From NCBI RefSeq assembly GCF_036013915.1, contig NZ_CP107899.1:4960001-5024000 (forward strand): 64,000 nucleotides of DNA, written 5' to 3'. Positions 28,369-36,563 of this stretch are shown here, piece after piece; position 1 is the stretch's first letter, and every line of letters starts with the position of its first letter. This DNA comes from Streptomyces sp. NBC_00464. GTDB taxonomy: Bacteria > Actinomycetota > Actinomycetes > Streptomycetales > Streptomycetaceae. The translations under genes were made by a program, and so were the position numbers. The notes beneath the pieces were generated by a model that was not told where the DNA came from, did not search any database, and worked only from the letters and a program-made list of their open reading frames with translations.

Positions 28369-28394
28369 CCCCCATGCCCTTCAGGCCATGGGGG
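28369..28394. terminator. Stem-loop after the DUF445 gene
   Basis: Arms CCCCCATG and CATGGGGG with a 10-base loop, 34 bases after the DUF445 stop. It may also serve the convergent small membrane-protein gene whose stop is at 28490. Confidence 0.6.
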
Positions 28395-28489
28395 AGATTG
28401 AGGACAACGGCCCCCCGGCATGGACCCGGGCTCGCCTGTACCGCCCCGCCCCGCCCGGGCCCCGCCGCGCCCTCCTTGGAGGGCCCCGC

Positions 28490-28792
28490 TCAGGCGGCGC
28501 GACGCGTGACGGCCCACGACGTGGCGGCCACCGTGCCCGCCACGGTGAACACCGCGGGCCAGGCGCCGACCTTCTTCGCCAGCGGGTGCGATCCCGCGAA
28601 GGCGGCCACATAGGCGGTGGTCAGGGCGACGGCGGCGCGCGGCCCGGCCTGCCGGTTCCACTCGTACGCCGCGACGCCGCCCGCCGCCGCGAGGGCGACC
28701 CCGCCCAGCGGACGCTTCCTGGTCCACCGTGCGACGGCGTAGCCGCCGACCAGTCCGCCCGCCGCCACCGCCGCTGCCGGAACCTTCGCCAT
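28490..28792 (-). CDS. Small hypothetical membrane protein
   Basis: This is a 100-residue Ala/Val-rich protein. It begins MAKVPAAAVAAGGLVGGYAV and has three or four short hydrophobic stretches separated by basic turns (RWTRKRPLGG, YEWNRQAGPR, HPLAKKVGAW). No known motif was recognised. The start at 28792 has GAGG seven bases upstream; a longer frame starting at 28912 has no site. Third-position GC is typical of a real gene. Function unknown. Confidence 0.65.
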   Translation of the reverse strand: MAKVPAAAVAAGGLVGGYAVARWTRKRPLGGVALAAAGGVAAYEWNRQAGPRAAVALTTAYVAAFAGSHPLAKKVGAWPAVFTVAGTVAATSWAVTRRAA

Positions 28793-28982
28793 CGCAGCCA
28801 CCTCAGCCTTCTCGTAGATCGTCGCCGTACGCGCGGCGCACCCGCCCGTACCGGCTCTCGGCTCCGAGGCTAACGCGGCGTTCCGGCATTGCGTCGGCGA
28901 GGGGGTGCACAAGCGTTTACCCTGGGGGTGAACAGATGTGCACCCCTATGCCTTCCGGCAGCCGAGCACCGTACGGAGACAC

Positions 28983-30494
28983 ATGCCCGCGGACATACCG
29001 GTCCCAGCCGCCCCCGTGACCCCCGACGTCCGGGCCCCGCACCCCCGCTTCGCCGTCGGCGTGCTGGCCTTCTGCGGGGTCGTCGTCGCCGTCATGCAGA
29101 CGATCGTCGTACCGCTGCTCCCGCACATCCCCGAACTGACCGGCGCCACGCCGACCGCCGCGAGCTGGCTGGTGACCGTCACCTTGCTCACCGGCGCGGT
29201 CTTCACCCCGGTCCTCGGCCGGGTCGGCGACATGTACGGCAAACGCCGGGTGCTGGTGGCCTCGCTCGGGGTGCTGGTCGTGGGCTCGGTGCTGTGCGCG
29301 GTCAGCTCCCACATCGGGGTACTGATCACCGGCCGCGCCCTGCAGGGCGCCGCGATCGCCGTCGTACCGCTGGGCATCAGCATCCTGCGCGACGAACTGC
29401 CGCCCGAGCGGGTCCTGTCCGCCGTCGCGCTGATGAGCTCGACGCTCGGGATCGGCGCGGCCATCGGCCTGCCCGTCGCAGCCCTCGTCGTGGAGAACTT
29501 CGACTGGCACACCATGTTCTGGGTCTCCGGCGTGATCGGCCTCATCGACATCGCGCTGGTGCTGCGCTGCGTACCGGAATCCCCGCTGCGCAGCCGCGGC
29601 CGTTTCGACGCGGTCGGTGCGCTGGGCCTGACCGCCGCGCTCGTCTGCCTGCTGCTCGCCGTCACCCAGGGCGCCGACTGGGGCTGGGGCTCGGTCCGCA
29701 CGGTCGGCCTGCTCGCGACGGCCGTGGTCGTGGCCCTGTTCTGGGGTGCGTACGAGCTGCGCGTGCAGACGCCCATGGTCGACCTGAGGGTCTCGGCGCG
29801 TCCGGCCGTCCTGCTCACGAACATCGCCGCGCTGCTGATCGGCTTCGCGTTCTACGCGAACTCGCTGGTCACCGCCCAGATGGTGCAGGAGCCGAAGGCC
29901 ACGGGTTACGGGCTCGGCGCCTCGCTCGTCGTCAGCGGACTGTGCCTGCTGCCGGGCGGGGTGGCGATGGTGGCGCTGTCGCCCGTCTCGGCCCGGATAT
30001 CCGCCAAGCACGGCCCGAAGGTCAGCCTCGCGCTCGCCGCCGGGATCATCGCAGTCGGCTACGGGGTGCGGTACTTCACCAGCCACAGCCTGTGGCTGAT
30101 CATCGCGGGCGCCACGGTCGTCGCCTCGGGCACGGCCATCGCGTACTCGGCCCTGCCCGCCCTCGTGATGCGCGGAGTCCCGGTCAGTGAGACCGGCGCG
30201 GCCAACGGTCTGAACACCCTCATGCGGTCGATCGGACAGGCCTTCTGCAGCGCGACGGTCGCCGCCGTCCTGGCCGGAATCACCTTCCGGGCGGGCGGCA
30301 GGACCGCCCCGACGCTCCACGCGTACCAGCTGGTCTTCGTCATCGCGGCGGGCGCGGCACTCGCGGCCCTGGCCGTCACGCTGTTCCTGCCGGGCCGGAA
30401 GCCGGCCGGGGCGGGTACGGTCGAGGAGAGCCGCAAGGCACCGGACACCCGCAAGGAGGGTGTGCGGACGGCAGAACTCCAGGAGGGCGCATGA
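28983..30494 (+). CDS. MFS drug exporter (DHA2/EmrB-QacA type, 14 helices)
   Basis: A 503-residue efflux protein. AVMQTIVVPLLPHIPELTGA is the helix-1 region, WLVTVTLLTGAVFTPVLGRV and GDMYGKRRVLVASLGVLVVG the conserved first loop, and GRALQGAAIAVVPLGISILR motif B/C. A proton-antiport motif, SSTLGIGAAIGLPVAALVVE, is present. Hydrophobicity suggests 14 helices. The ATG 28983 start follows CGGAGA. The stop overlaps the start of the TetR gene by four bases, so regulator and pump are coupled. Drug substrate unknown. Confidence 0.9.
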   Translation: MPADIPVPAAPVTPDVRAPHPRFAVGVLAFCGVVVAVMQTIVVPLLPHIPELTGATPTAASWLVTVTLLTGAVFTPVLGRVGDMYGKRRVLVASLGVLVVGSVLCAVSSHIGVLITGRALQGAAIAVVPLGISILRDELPPERVLSAVALMSSTLGIGAAIGLPVAALVVENFDWHTMFWVSGVIGLIDIALVLRCVPESPLRSRGRFDAVGALGLTAALVCLLLAVTQGADWGWGSVRTVGLLATAVVVALFWGAYELRVQTPMVDLRVSARPAVLLTNIAALLIGFAFYANSLVTAQMVQEPKATGYGLGASLVVSGLCLLPGGVAMVALSPVSARISAKHGPKVSLALAAGIIAVGYGVRYFTSHSLWLIIAGATVVASGTAIAYSALPALVMRGVPVSETGAANGLNTLMRSIGQAFCSATVAAVLAGITFRAGGRTAPTLHAYQLVFVIAAGAALAALAVTLFLPGRKPAGAGTVEESRKAPDTRKEGVRTAELQEGA

Positions 30495-31069
30495 CCGGCG
30501 GCCAGGCCATCGCGACGGCCCCCGTCCCCGCGGAGGCGGGCAGTGGCCGGGACGCGATCCTGCGCGCCGCACGACGGGCGTTCACCCAGCGCCCGTACGC
30601 CGAGGTGACGATCCGCAAGATCGCCGCGGACGCCGGCGTGAGCCCGTCCCTCGTGGTCAAGCACTTCGGCCGCAAGGAAGAACTCTTCAACACCGTCGCC
30701 GACTTCGGCCCGGCGGCCGCGGAACTCTTCGACGCCCCGCTCGACGCCCTGGGCCGCCACATGGTCATCACGGTGGTGACGCACCGCCGCGAGCTCAAGT
30801 CCGACCCGCTCCTGCGCGTCGTGTTCTCCCTCGGCAACCAGGACGAACGCTCCCTTCTCCGCGACCGCTTCCACGAACAGGTCACCGACGCCCTGACCGC
30901 CCGGCTCCCCGGCCGCGACCGCGCCCTGCGCGCCGAACTCCTGGCCGGCCTCCTCCTTGGCCTGGGCGCGACGCTCGGCCTCCACCGCGAGGGCGCGGGG
31001 GCGGCCGCGACGCCGGAGCGCATCGCGGATCTCTACGCGCCCGCGTTGCAGCGGCTGATCACGGGGTGA
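30491..31069 (+). CDS. TetR-family regulator coupled to the MFS exporter
   Basis: A 192-residue repressor. The HTH covers about residues 20-66: GRDAILRAARRAFTQRPYAE, then VTIRKIAADAGVSPSLVVKH and FGRKEELF. The C-terminal ligand domain is helical (FDAPLDALGRHMVITVVTHR onward; this half resembles the TetR_C group common in actinobacteria). It is translated by ATGA overlap from the exporter gene and probably represses that operon when the drug is absent. Its operator was not identified. Confidence 0.9.
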   Translation: MTGGQAIATAPVPAEAGSGRDAILRAARRAFTQRPYAEVTIRKIAADAGVSPSLVVKHFGRKEELFNTVADFGPAAAELFDAPLDALGRHMVITVVTHRRELKSDPLLRVVFSLGNQDERSLLRDRFHEQVTDALTARLPGRDRALRAELLAGLLLGLGATLGLHREGAGAAATPERIADLYAPALQRLITG

Positions 31070-31413
31070 GGCTTCCGGGGGCGGTGCCCCCGGGGGTTCG
31101 GGGATCGTCGATGTCGACGGCGAGATCGAACTCGGCGGTCGAGCGGAACGTAGCGACGTATCCCCCTCCCACAGCCGTTCGATCGTGGTCATTTCTTTTT
31201 GCGCTTTCCGTTGCGCACGTGCTGCGGCCTTTCGTTCAGTCCGTTCGGGGGGACCGGGGCCACCACCCCGGTTCACCGTGTGGCCCGGCCGGCTCCCGGC
31301 CCCTGAGAGTTCACGGACCGGGAGCGGAACGTACGCGGAGCGGTCATTGTGTCCGTCATGAACGGCGGCGGGCCCGGCTGCCCGGAATCCGCCCCCGCCC
31401 CGCAGGCGCCGCG
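31070..31413. other. 344-base intergenic gap between convergent TetR and kinase genes
   Basis: No gene is supported. The 31075-31110 stretch is a G/C-rich inverted-repeat type (cttccgggggcggtgcccccggggg) that may terminate the tetR transcript. On the minus strand a short segment (about 31105-31170) reads GYVATFRSTAEFDLAVDIDD, which looks gene-like in codon use but has no start, stop context or homologue I recognise; it could be a gene remnant. Confidence 0.5.
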
Positions 31414-33318
31414 TCAGCCCTTGGCGTTGGGCCAGACGGTCACGTCCACCGTGATGTACGTGCTGGGTGAGTCGTCGGGAGAGTGGCCCTGGTAGGTCAG
31501 CAGTGCCATGTGCCCGGACCCCGTGGTGATGCAGACCTGACGGTCCTTGCCGAGCTGGTTCACGTAGATGCTGCCGGTGAACCGGGTCTCGGCGCGGCAG
31601 ACGGCGAGCGACCCTTCCTGGCCCGGATCGAGCCGCACCAGGGTCCCGTCGGTCCCGGCGTCGAGGTGTCCGCCGGTGCTGTAGTAGATCAGCTCGGATT
31701 CCGCGTCCTCACCGTCCCTCGGCTTGAGCTCGTCGTCCTCGAGCGTCAGGTTGTAGCCGGAGGTCAGGTTGATGCCCGTGAACACCTTGGGCTCGGGGTC
31801 CGGCCTGGTGGAAGGCGCTGGATCCGCCGTGGTGCCCGCGCCCGGGTCCTCCCCTTCCCCCTCGGCATCGGCGCTCGGTGACGAATCGGCCTGCTGCGGG
31901 GTGCTGCCGCCCTTGGGGGAATCGCTGCTCTGCGACGACTTGCCGTCGTCCTTGAGCATGACGTACGCCGTCCCGCCGCCGGCGATGCCGACGATGAGCG
32001 CCACCGCGATGGCGATGGCGGCGACCCGGCCGCCGCGGCGCTTCGGGGGCTGGGGCGCAGCAGGCCCCTGGGGCGGCAGGTGTCCGGGTTGCGTCTGGGA
32101 CTGCGCCGGGTACGCGTTCGGGAACGGGGCCGGGGTGTGCGCCTGCGACGGCGGATACGGCTCCGTGGCCTGCCCCTGGACCGGATACGCGGCCTGCGGG
32201 TACGGGGTCTGGGGAACGGGCGTCTGCGGGGCCGGGCTCTGCGGAGCCTGCGGCGACTGGCCGGGCGGCGGAGTGACCGGCGGTCCGAACCCCGGTGGCG
32301 GGGTGCTCGGGGCCGCCGGAGACGTGGGCGAATAGCCGACCGACGGAGCGACGGCCGGGGCGGCGGCCGGAGGCGGCGGGGTCTGGACCGGGGCCGGCGC
32401 GGCCGCCCGTACGGTGATGTCGGCGGCCACCGGGCTCGGCAGCCAGTCCTCGGGGCGACGCAGCACCGTCTCCGCGTTCGCGGTCTGGCACAGCGCGATG
32501 ACCTCGGCGACCGAGGGCCTGGCCTCCGCGTCCTTGGCCAGACAGCGGCTGACGAGCTCCATCAGCCGTTCCGGTACGCCGGTCAGGTCCGGCTCCTCGT
32601 GGACGATCCGGTAGAGCACTCCGTGCGAGGTCCCCTCACCGAAGGCCGGCGACCCCGTGGCCGCGTACGCCGCGACCTGGCCGAGCGCGAAGATGTCGGT
32701 GGCCGGAGTGACCCGGCGCCCCGCGGCCTGCTCGGGGGCCATGAACGACGGCGTGCCGATGGTGACGCCGCTGCCGGTGAGCGAGGTCGCGTCGGCCGCG
32801 TACGCGATACCGAAGTCGATGACGCGCGGCCCGTCGGCCGCGAGCAGCACGTTCGACGGCTTGAGGTCGCGGTGCACGATGCCCGCCCCGTGGATGACGT
32901 GCAGCGCCTCCGCCATGCCGGCGATCAGCAGCAGCACGGCCTCGACCGGCAGCGCCCCGTGTGCGATGACCGCGTCGGCGAGGGAGGGCCCCGGCACGTA
33001 CGCGGTGGCGAGCCACGGCTGCGCACCGTTGGTGTCGGCGTCGATGACAGGCGCGGTGAACAGCCCCTGCACGCGCTGTGCGGACTGCACCTCCTGCGTG
33101 AACCGCCGCCGGAATTCCGGATCCTCGCCGAACTCGGGCCGGATCACCTTGATGGCGACGGGCCGGCCGCCGGGCGTGTACGACAGATACACCTTGCCCA
33201 TACCGCCCGCACCGAGCTTGGCGGCGAGACGGTATCCGGCGATGGTGACCGGGTCGTCGCCCGACAGTGGCTGGAAGACCTGGGAGGCGCTGCCCCGGTG
33301 TGGCTGCTGACCGCTCAT
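31414..33318 (-). CDS. Transmembrane Ser/Thr protein kinase (PknB-type, Hanks kinase)
   Basis: A 634-residue receptor-like kinase. Residues of about 28-285 are the kinase domain: glycine loop KLGAGGMGKVYLS, ATP-binding Lys57 in PVAIKVIRPEF, catalytic HRDLKPSNVLL, IDFGIAY and activation segment GTPSFMAPEQ. A Pro/Gln-rich linker (about 310-425) follows, then KRRGGRVAAIAIAVALIVGI as the membrane helix near 430-455. An extracellular Ser/Asp-rich stalk leads to a C-terminal domain of about 130 residues (GSIYVNQLGKDRQVCITTGS) that lacks PASTA repeats. The extracellular ligand is unknown. Confidence 0.92.
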   Translation of the reverse strand: MSGQQPHRGSASQVFQPLSGDDPVTIAGYRLAAKLGAGGMGKVYLSYTPGGRPVAIKVIRPEFGEDPEFRRRFTQEVQSAQRVQGLFTAPVIDADTNGAQPWLATAYVPGPSLADAVIAHGALPVEAVLLLIAGMAEALHVIHGAGIVHRDLKPSNVLLAADGPRVIDFGIAYAADATSLTGSGVTIGTPSFMAPEQAAGRRVTPATDIFALGQVAAYAATGSPAFGEGTSHGVLYRIVHEEPDLTGVPERLMELVSRCLAKDAEARPSVAEVIALCQTANAETVLRRPEDWLPSPVAADITVRAAAPAPVQTPPPPAAAPAVAPSVGYSPTSPAAPSTPPPGFGPPVTPPPGQSPQAPQSPAPQTPVPQTPYPQAAYPVQGQATEPYPPSQAHTPAPFPNAYPAQSQTQPGHLPPQGPAAPQPPKRRGGRVAAIAIAVALIVGIAGGGTAYVMLKDDGKSSQSSDSPKGGSTPQQADSSPSADAEGEGEDPGAGTTADPAPSTRPDPEPKVFTGINLTSGYNLTLEDDELKPRDGEDAESELIYYSTGGHLDAGTDGTLVRLDPGQEGSLAVCRAETRFTGSIYVNQLGKDRQVCITTGSGHMALLTYQGHSPDDSPSTYITVDVTVWPNAKG

Positions 33319-33416
33319 GAACTCGTAACTCCCCCGAAGAACGCTGTTGTCGACAGGGCACCCTATCCAAATCCGGGCGTGCAGCCGCCGTTCGCGTTGC
33401 GCGAGCTTTCCTGATC

Positions 33417-33619
33417 TCAGGCAGCCTCGGACAACCTCAGGTCAGCCTCAGGGGACTTGAGGAGCTCTCGGAGATGTTCGACGTGCGCCTGAATGTCGCG
33501 GGTGAGGGGCGGCGGTTCGGCGGGGGGCGGAGCCGGAGGGGGGCCCGGCACGGACGGCAGAGGCCGTCGACGAGTGCTCCGGTGGGCCCGGGTGAGCGGC
33601 ATTCGGTGCACTCCACCAT
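33417..33619 (-). pseudogene. Frameshifted zinc-ribbon small protein gene
   Basis: From ATG 33619 the minus strand reads MVECTECRSPGPTGALVDGL and then CRPCR, giving two CxxC pairs typical of a small zinc ribbon. After a run of six C (gggccccccTCC, about 33536-33545) the frame degrades into Pro/Arg and ends at 33437. In the next frame, coding sense continues as RDIQAHVEHLRELLKSPEAD and stops at 33417. One extra C would restore a single frame of about 68 residues. Either a true one-base deletion in a homopolymer or an assembly error. Function of the intact protein unknown. Confidence 0.7.
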
Positions 33620-33809
33620 TGGGCAGCGTCGAATCCCGGTTCTCGGTTCTCGGATCTTGGATCTCGGGGTTCGAGTTCCGGGCCCCGCGTATCAGGTATC
33701 GCGCGGAAGGTGCCGTTCCCGTTGCGCGGAGTGAACGCCTCAATGATCATGACCCGACGGCCGCAGACACAGACGCAGCGGCGGCCGGTCAACGGACGGA
33801 AGGCCCTTC

Positions 33810-34433
33810 GTGCGCAAGCTCGTGTACTACATCGCTTCCAGCCTCGACGGCTTCATTGCCGGGCCGGACGGCGCCGACCCCACCGGACCGGACGGATTCT
33901 GGCCGATCCCGGAGGACTACGTCGGGCACCTGATCGCCGAGTACCCGGAAACCCTCCCCGGCCCGGCGCGCGCCGCGCTTTCGATCACGGCGGAGGGCAC
34001 GCACTTCGACACGGTCGTCGAGGGGCGCCGCTCGTACGAGATCGGCCTCAAGGCCGGCGTCACCGACGCCTACCCGCACCTGCGGCACCTCGTGTTCTCC
34101 CGCACGCTGGGCGAGAGCCCCGACTCCGCCGTGGAGGTCGTCGCCACCGATCCGGTCGCGCGGGTGCGGGCGTTGAAGGAGGAGGACGGCAAGGACATCT
34201 GGCTGGTCGGCGGCGGCGAGCTGGCCGGTTCCCTGTACTCCGAGATCGACACACTCATCGTCAAGCTCAGCCCGATGACCATCGGTGCGGGCATTCCGCT
34301 CTTCTCCCACAAGGCCACGTTCGACCCGACCGCCTGGACGCTGACGGATCACACCGTCCTCGGCAGCGGGGCGGCGTTCCTCACGTACGAGCGCGCCACG
34401 ACCAGCGTGGGGCTCACGGTCACCGACGACTGA
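33810..34433 (+). CDS. Dihydrofolate reductase family protein (RibD C-terminal-like)
   Basis: A 207-residue NADPH-binding oxidoreductase-like protein begins MRKLVYYIASSLDGFIAGPD, the family signature. A central EGRRSYEIGLK and VFSRTLGESPD follow, then DIWLVGGGELAGSLYSEIDT with the GGGxL cofactor loop. The C-terminus has VKLSPMTIGAGIPLF. This DfrA/RibD_C-like group (YyaP/YwjB type) is common in Streptomyces, and true folate reduction is not established. The GTG start at 33810 follows GGAAGG. Length is within the usual 180-210. Confidence 0.88.
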   Translation: MRKLVYYIASSLDGFIAGPDGADPTGPDGFWPIPEDYVGHLIAEYPETLPGPARAALSITAEGTHFDTVVEGRRSYEIGLKAGVTDAYPHLRHLVFSRTLGESPDSAVEVVATDPVARVRALKEEDGKDIWLVGGGELAGSLYSEIDTLIVKLSPMTIGAGIPLFSHKATFDPTAWTLTDHTVLGSGAAFLTYERATTSVGLTVTDD

Positions 34434-34520
34434 CCGGCCGGCGGAGGCGATGGCCCCACCGGCCGGCATCGCATCGCCACGACGTCACGACGTCACGGCA
34501 TTACGCAGCCGAGCTCCGAT

Positions 34521-36191
34521 TCACGCGGCGGCGCAGGTGGCGCCGCTGAGGGTGAACGCGGCCGGGGCCGCGTTCGTACCGCTCTGGCTGCCGGTGAAGC
34601 CGACGGTGACCGAGCCGTTCGCGGCGATCGTGGAGGTGTACGACGCGGGGGCGACGCTCACCGAACCGCCGGTCTGCGTGGGGGTTCCGCCCCACATGTT
34701 GGTGACGGTCTGGCCGTTGGCGAAGGCGAAGCCCAGCGTCCAGCCGTCGATGGTGGTGGTGCCGGTGTTGCGGATGGTGATCTCACCCTGGAAGCCGCCC
34801 GACCACTGGCCGACGACGCGGTAGCCGACGGAGCAGCCGACGCCCGGCGTGGTGCCGCCCTCGTCGGTGGTGACGCTCGCCGTGGCCGACCGCGCCGAAC
34901 GGTTTCCTGCCGCGTCGCGCGCGTACACGGCGAACGAGTACGCGGTGTCGGCGGTCAGACCGGTGACGGCGACGGTGTTGGTGGCGGAGGAGGCGACGGC
35001 CGTCTCCGTGGTGCCGCTGACGCGGACGACGTCGTAACCGGCTACGGCAACGTTGTCGGACGACGCGGTCCAGGTCAGGGTGGCGGAGGTGTCCGTCACC
35101 GCGGAGGCGGCCGGGGCGCCCGGTGCGGTCGGGGCCTCGGTGTCCTCGGAGGTGCCGCCGCCGTAGACGGTGGCCTCGCGGGAGGTCTGGGCGATGCCGT
35201 TGGCGCCGTGGAAGATGCGCTCACCCCAGGAGCTGAGCTGCGTGGGGTCGAAGCCGATGGTCAGGTCGAGGATCGGGTCGGTGTTGCCGCTCCAGGACCA
35301 GGCGATGTAACCGAGCTTCAGCTGCTCGGCGGTGGCCATCATGGTGTCCTCGTCCGGGTCCCCGTACTGGTCGGCCGGTCCTCCGAACTCACCGATGACC
35401 AAGGGCAGTCCGGCATCCACGAAGGCGTTCAGGTAGTCGGTGACCTTCTGCGCGGTGTTGTAGACGCTGTACATGTGGATCGAGAAGATCAGGTTGCCGG
35501 TGGTGTCGGCGTCGTAGACGGCCTGGGCGTTGTCCCGCATGACGCCCTGCCAGTCCTGGCCCCAGTTGGGTGCGTCCACCATGATCGTGTGCGCGAACCC
35601 GGCGGCGCGCAGCTTCTGGATCGCGGCGGTCGTGGGCGCGGTCCAGCCGGCGGGATCGGTGTTGCCCCAGGGCTCGTTGCCGATGTTGATGATGACGTAG
35701 TCCTCCTGGCCGGCGAGGACGTCCTTCAGGCTGATCCAGTAGTCGGCGGCGTGATCGAGCGTGCCGGCGGCGGCGTCCTCCCCGTAACCCGTGGTGTCGT
35801 GCACCTCGAGTACGCAGATGAGCCGGTTGGCCTTGCACTGGGCGATGACGGCGGCCACGTCTTCGGGGCTGTTCTTGCTCCAGCGGAAGCCGTCGGAGAG
35901 AACGACGCGGACGGTGTTGGCGCCCGTCGCCTTGATGTCGGCCAGCGACTGGGTCTCGCCGGGGTACCAGGTGTGGGCGTGGTTGACCCCGCGCATGACG
36001 AAGTCGTTGCCGTTGCCCTCGACCAGTCGGCCGTCGCTGATGTGCAGCCCGGTCGCGGCGGCGGTGGCGGCCTGCGCCGGGGCGAGGCCGCCGAGGGCGA
36101 GGAGCCCGAGGACGGTGGCCAGGACGGTCAGGAGGACGGTGACGGGACTCTTGTGCCTTGCGCTTCTCGCTGTGCTCCGTGCTGTTCTCAC
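34521..36191 (-). CDS. manA: Secreted GH5 beta-mannanase with fibronectin III and CBM2 domains
   Basis: This 556-residue extracellular endo-1,4-beta-mannosidase closely resembles the S. lividans ManA type. The signal peptide runs to about residue 42 (SPVTVLLTVLATVLGLLAL, cleavage after APAQA). The GH5 subfamily-8 domain has NDFVMRGVNHAHTWYPGETQ, the acid/base Glu in IINIGNEPWGNTDPAGWT and the nucleophile Glu in LPLVIGEFGG. A fibronectin III module (APGAPAASAVTDTSATLTWT) and a C-terminal CBM2 (CSVGYRVVGQWSGGFQGEIT) bind cellulose. Start GTG 36191 has GGAG five bases upstream. A perfect CebR box lies 60 bases upstream. Confidence 0.93.
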   Translation of the reverse strand: MRTARSTARSARHKSPVTVLLTVLATVLGLLALGGLAPAQAATAAATGLHISDGRLVEGNGNDFVMRGVNHAHTWYPGETQSLADIKATGANTVRVVLSDGFRWSKNSPEDVAAVIAQCKANRLICVLEVHDTTGYGEDAAAGTLDHAADYWISLKDVLAGQEDYVIINIGNEPWGNTDPAGWTAPTTAAIQKLRAAGFAHTIMVDAPNWGQDWQGVMRDNAQAVYDADTTGNLIFSIHMYSVYNTAQKVTDYLNAFVDAGLPLVIGEFGGPADQYGDPDEDTMMATAEQLKLGYIAWSWSGNTDPILDLTIGFDPTQLSSWGERIFHGANGIAQTSREATVYGGGTSEDTEAPTAPGAPAASAVTDTSATLTWTASSDNVAVAGYDVVRVSGTTETAVASSATNTVAVTGLTADTAYSFAVYARDAAGNRSARSATASVTTDEGGTTPGVGCSVGYRVVGQWSGGFQGEITIRNTGTTTIDGWTLGFAFANGQTVTNMWGGTPTQTGGSVSVAPASYTSTIAANGSVTVGFTGSQSGTNAAPAAFTLSGATCAAA

Positions 36192-36251
36192 TGCGGCTCC
36201 AGGGGGTGGACGGATCAGGAACTGGGCATCGACAGAGGTTCCTTGGCGTCG

Positions 36252-36265
36252 TGGGAGCGCTCCCA
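36252..36265. promoter_or_regulatory. CebR-box operator upstream of the mannanase gene
   Basis: TGGGAGCGCTCCCA is the exact 14-base palindrome bound by CebR, the LacI-family repressor of cello-oligosaccharide genes in Streptomyces. It sits 61 bases upstream of the mannanase start. A weaker second copy (TTTGTGCGCTCCCA, 36268-36281) follows immediately. The wider 36192-36563 gap holds no confident gene. Confidence 0.9.
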
Positions 36266-36453
36266 CATTTGTGCGCTCCCATGAAGCCATTCAGTCAGGA
36301 GCACGTCAAGAGATCGGACAGGTTCGGATGCGGGGGAGCCGGATCCGTGGTGCCAGCCGTGCAGCGCGACGGGAACCAGATGACCAACACGTACGGGGCC
36401 TCCGCCTGGGCCGACACCTGGCGCACGATGCTTGCCCGCTTGCCCGCTTGTCT

Positions 36454-36498
36454 GCCCGCCGGCCTCACGCCCGCCGGCCTCACGCCCGCCGGCCTGCG
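36454..36498 (+). repeat. Three 15-base tandem repeats in the mannanase-quinone reductase gap
   Basis: GCCCGCCGGCCTCAC is repeated perfectly twice (36454-36468, 36469-36483) and a third time with a changed end (36484-36498). A 41-codon frame, ATG 36380 to TGA 36505, spans it and would encode repeated AGLTP units; its coding status is doubtful because no ribosome site of quality precedes it. Confidence 0.8.
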
Positions 36499-36563
36499 CT
36501 GCTGAGCGCGGAGGGGCTGAGGGAGTGGCGTGCGGCGCGGCCGGTCCGCACGCCGGCCCGGGT

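Noticed and set aside
31105..31170. Gene-like minus-strand segment in the tetR-kinase gap
   Set aside because: Natural codon use over about 20 residues but no start, no family and no continuing frame; noted only as a possible remnant.
36380..36505. 41-codon frame with AGLTP repeats as a gene
   Set aside because: No good ribosome site, repetitive DNA explains it, and no homologue is recognised; listed as a repeat only.
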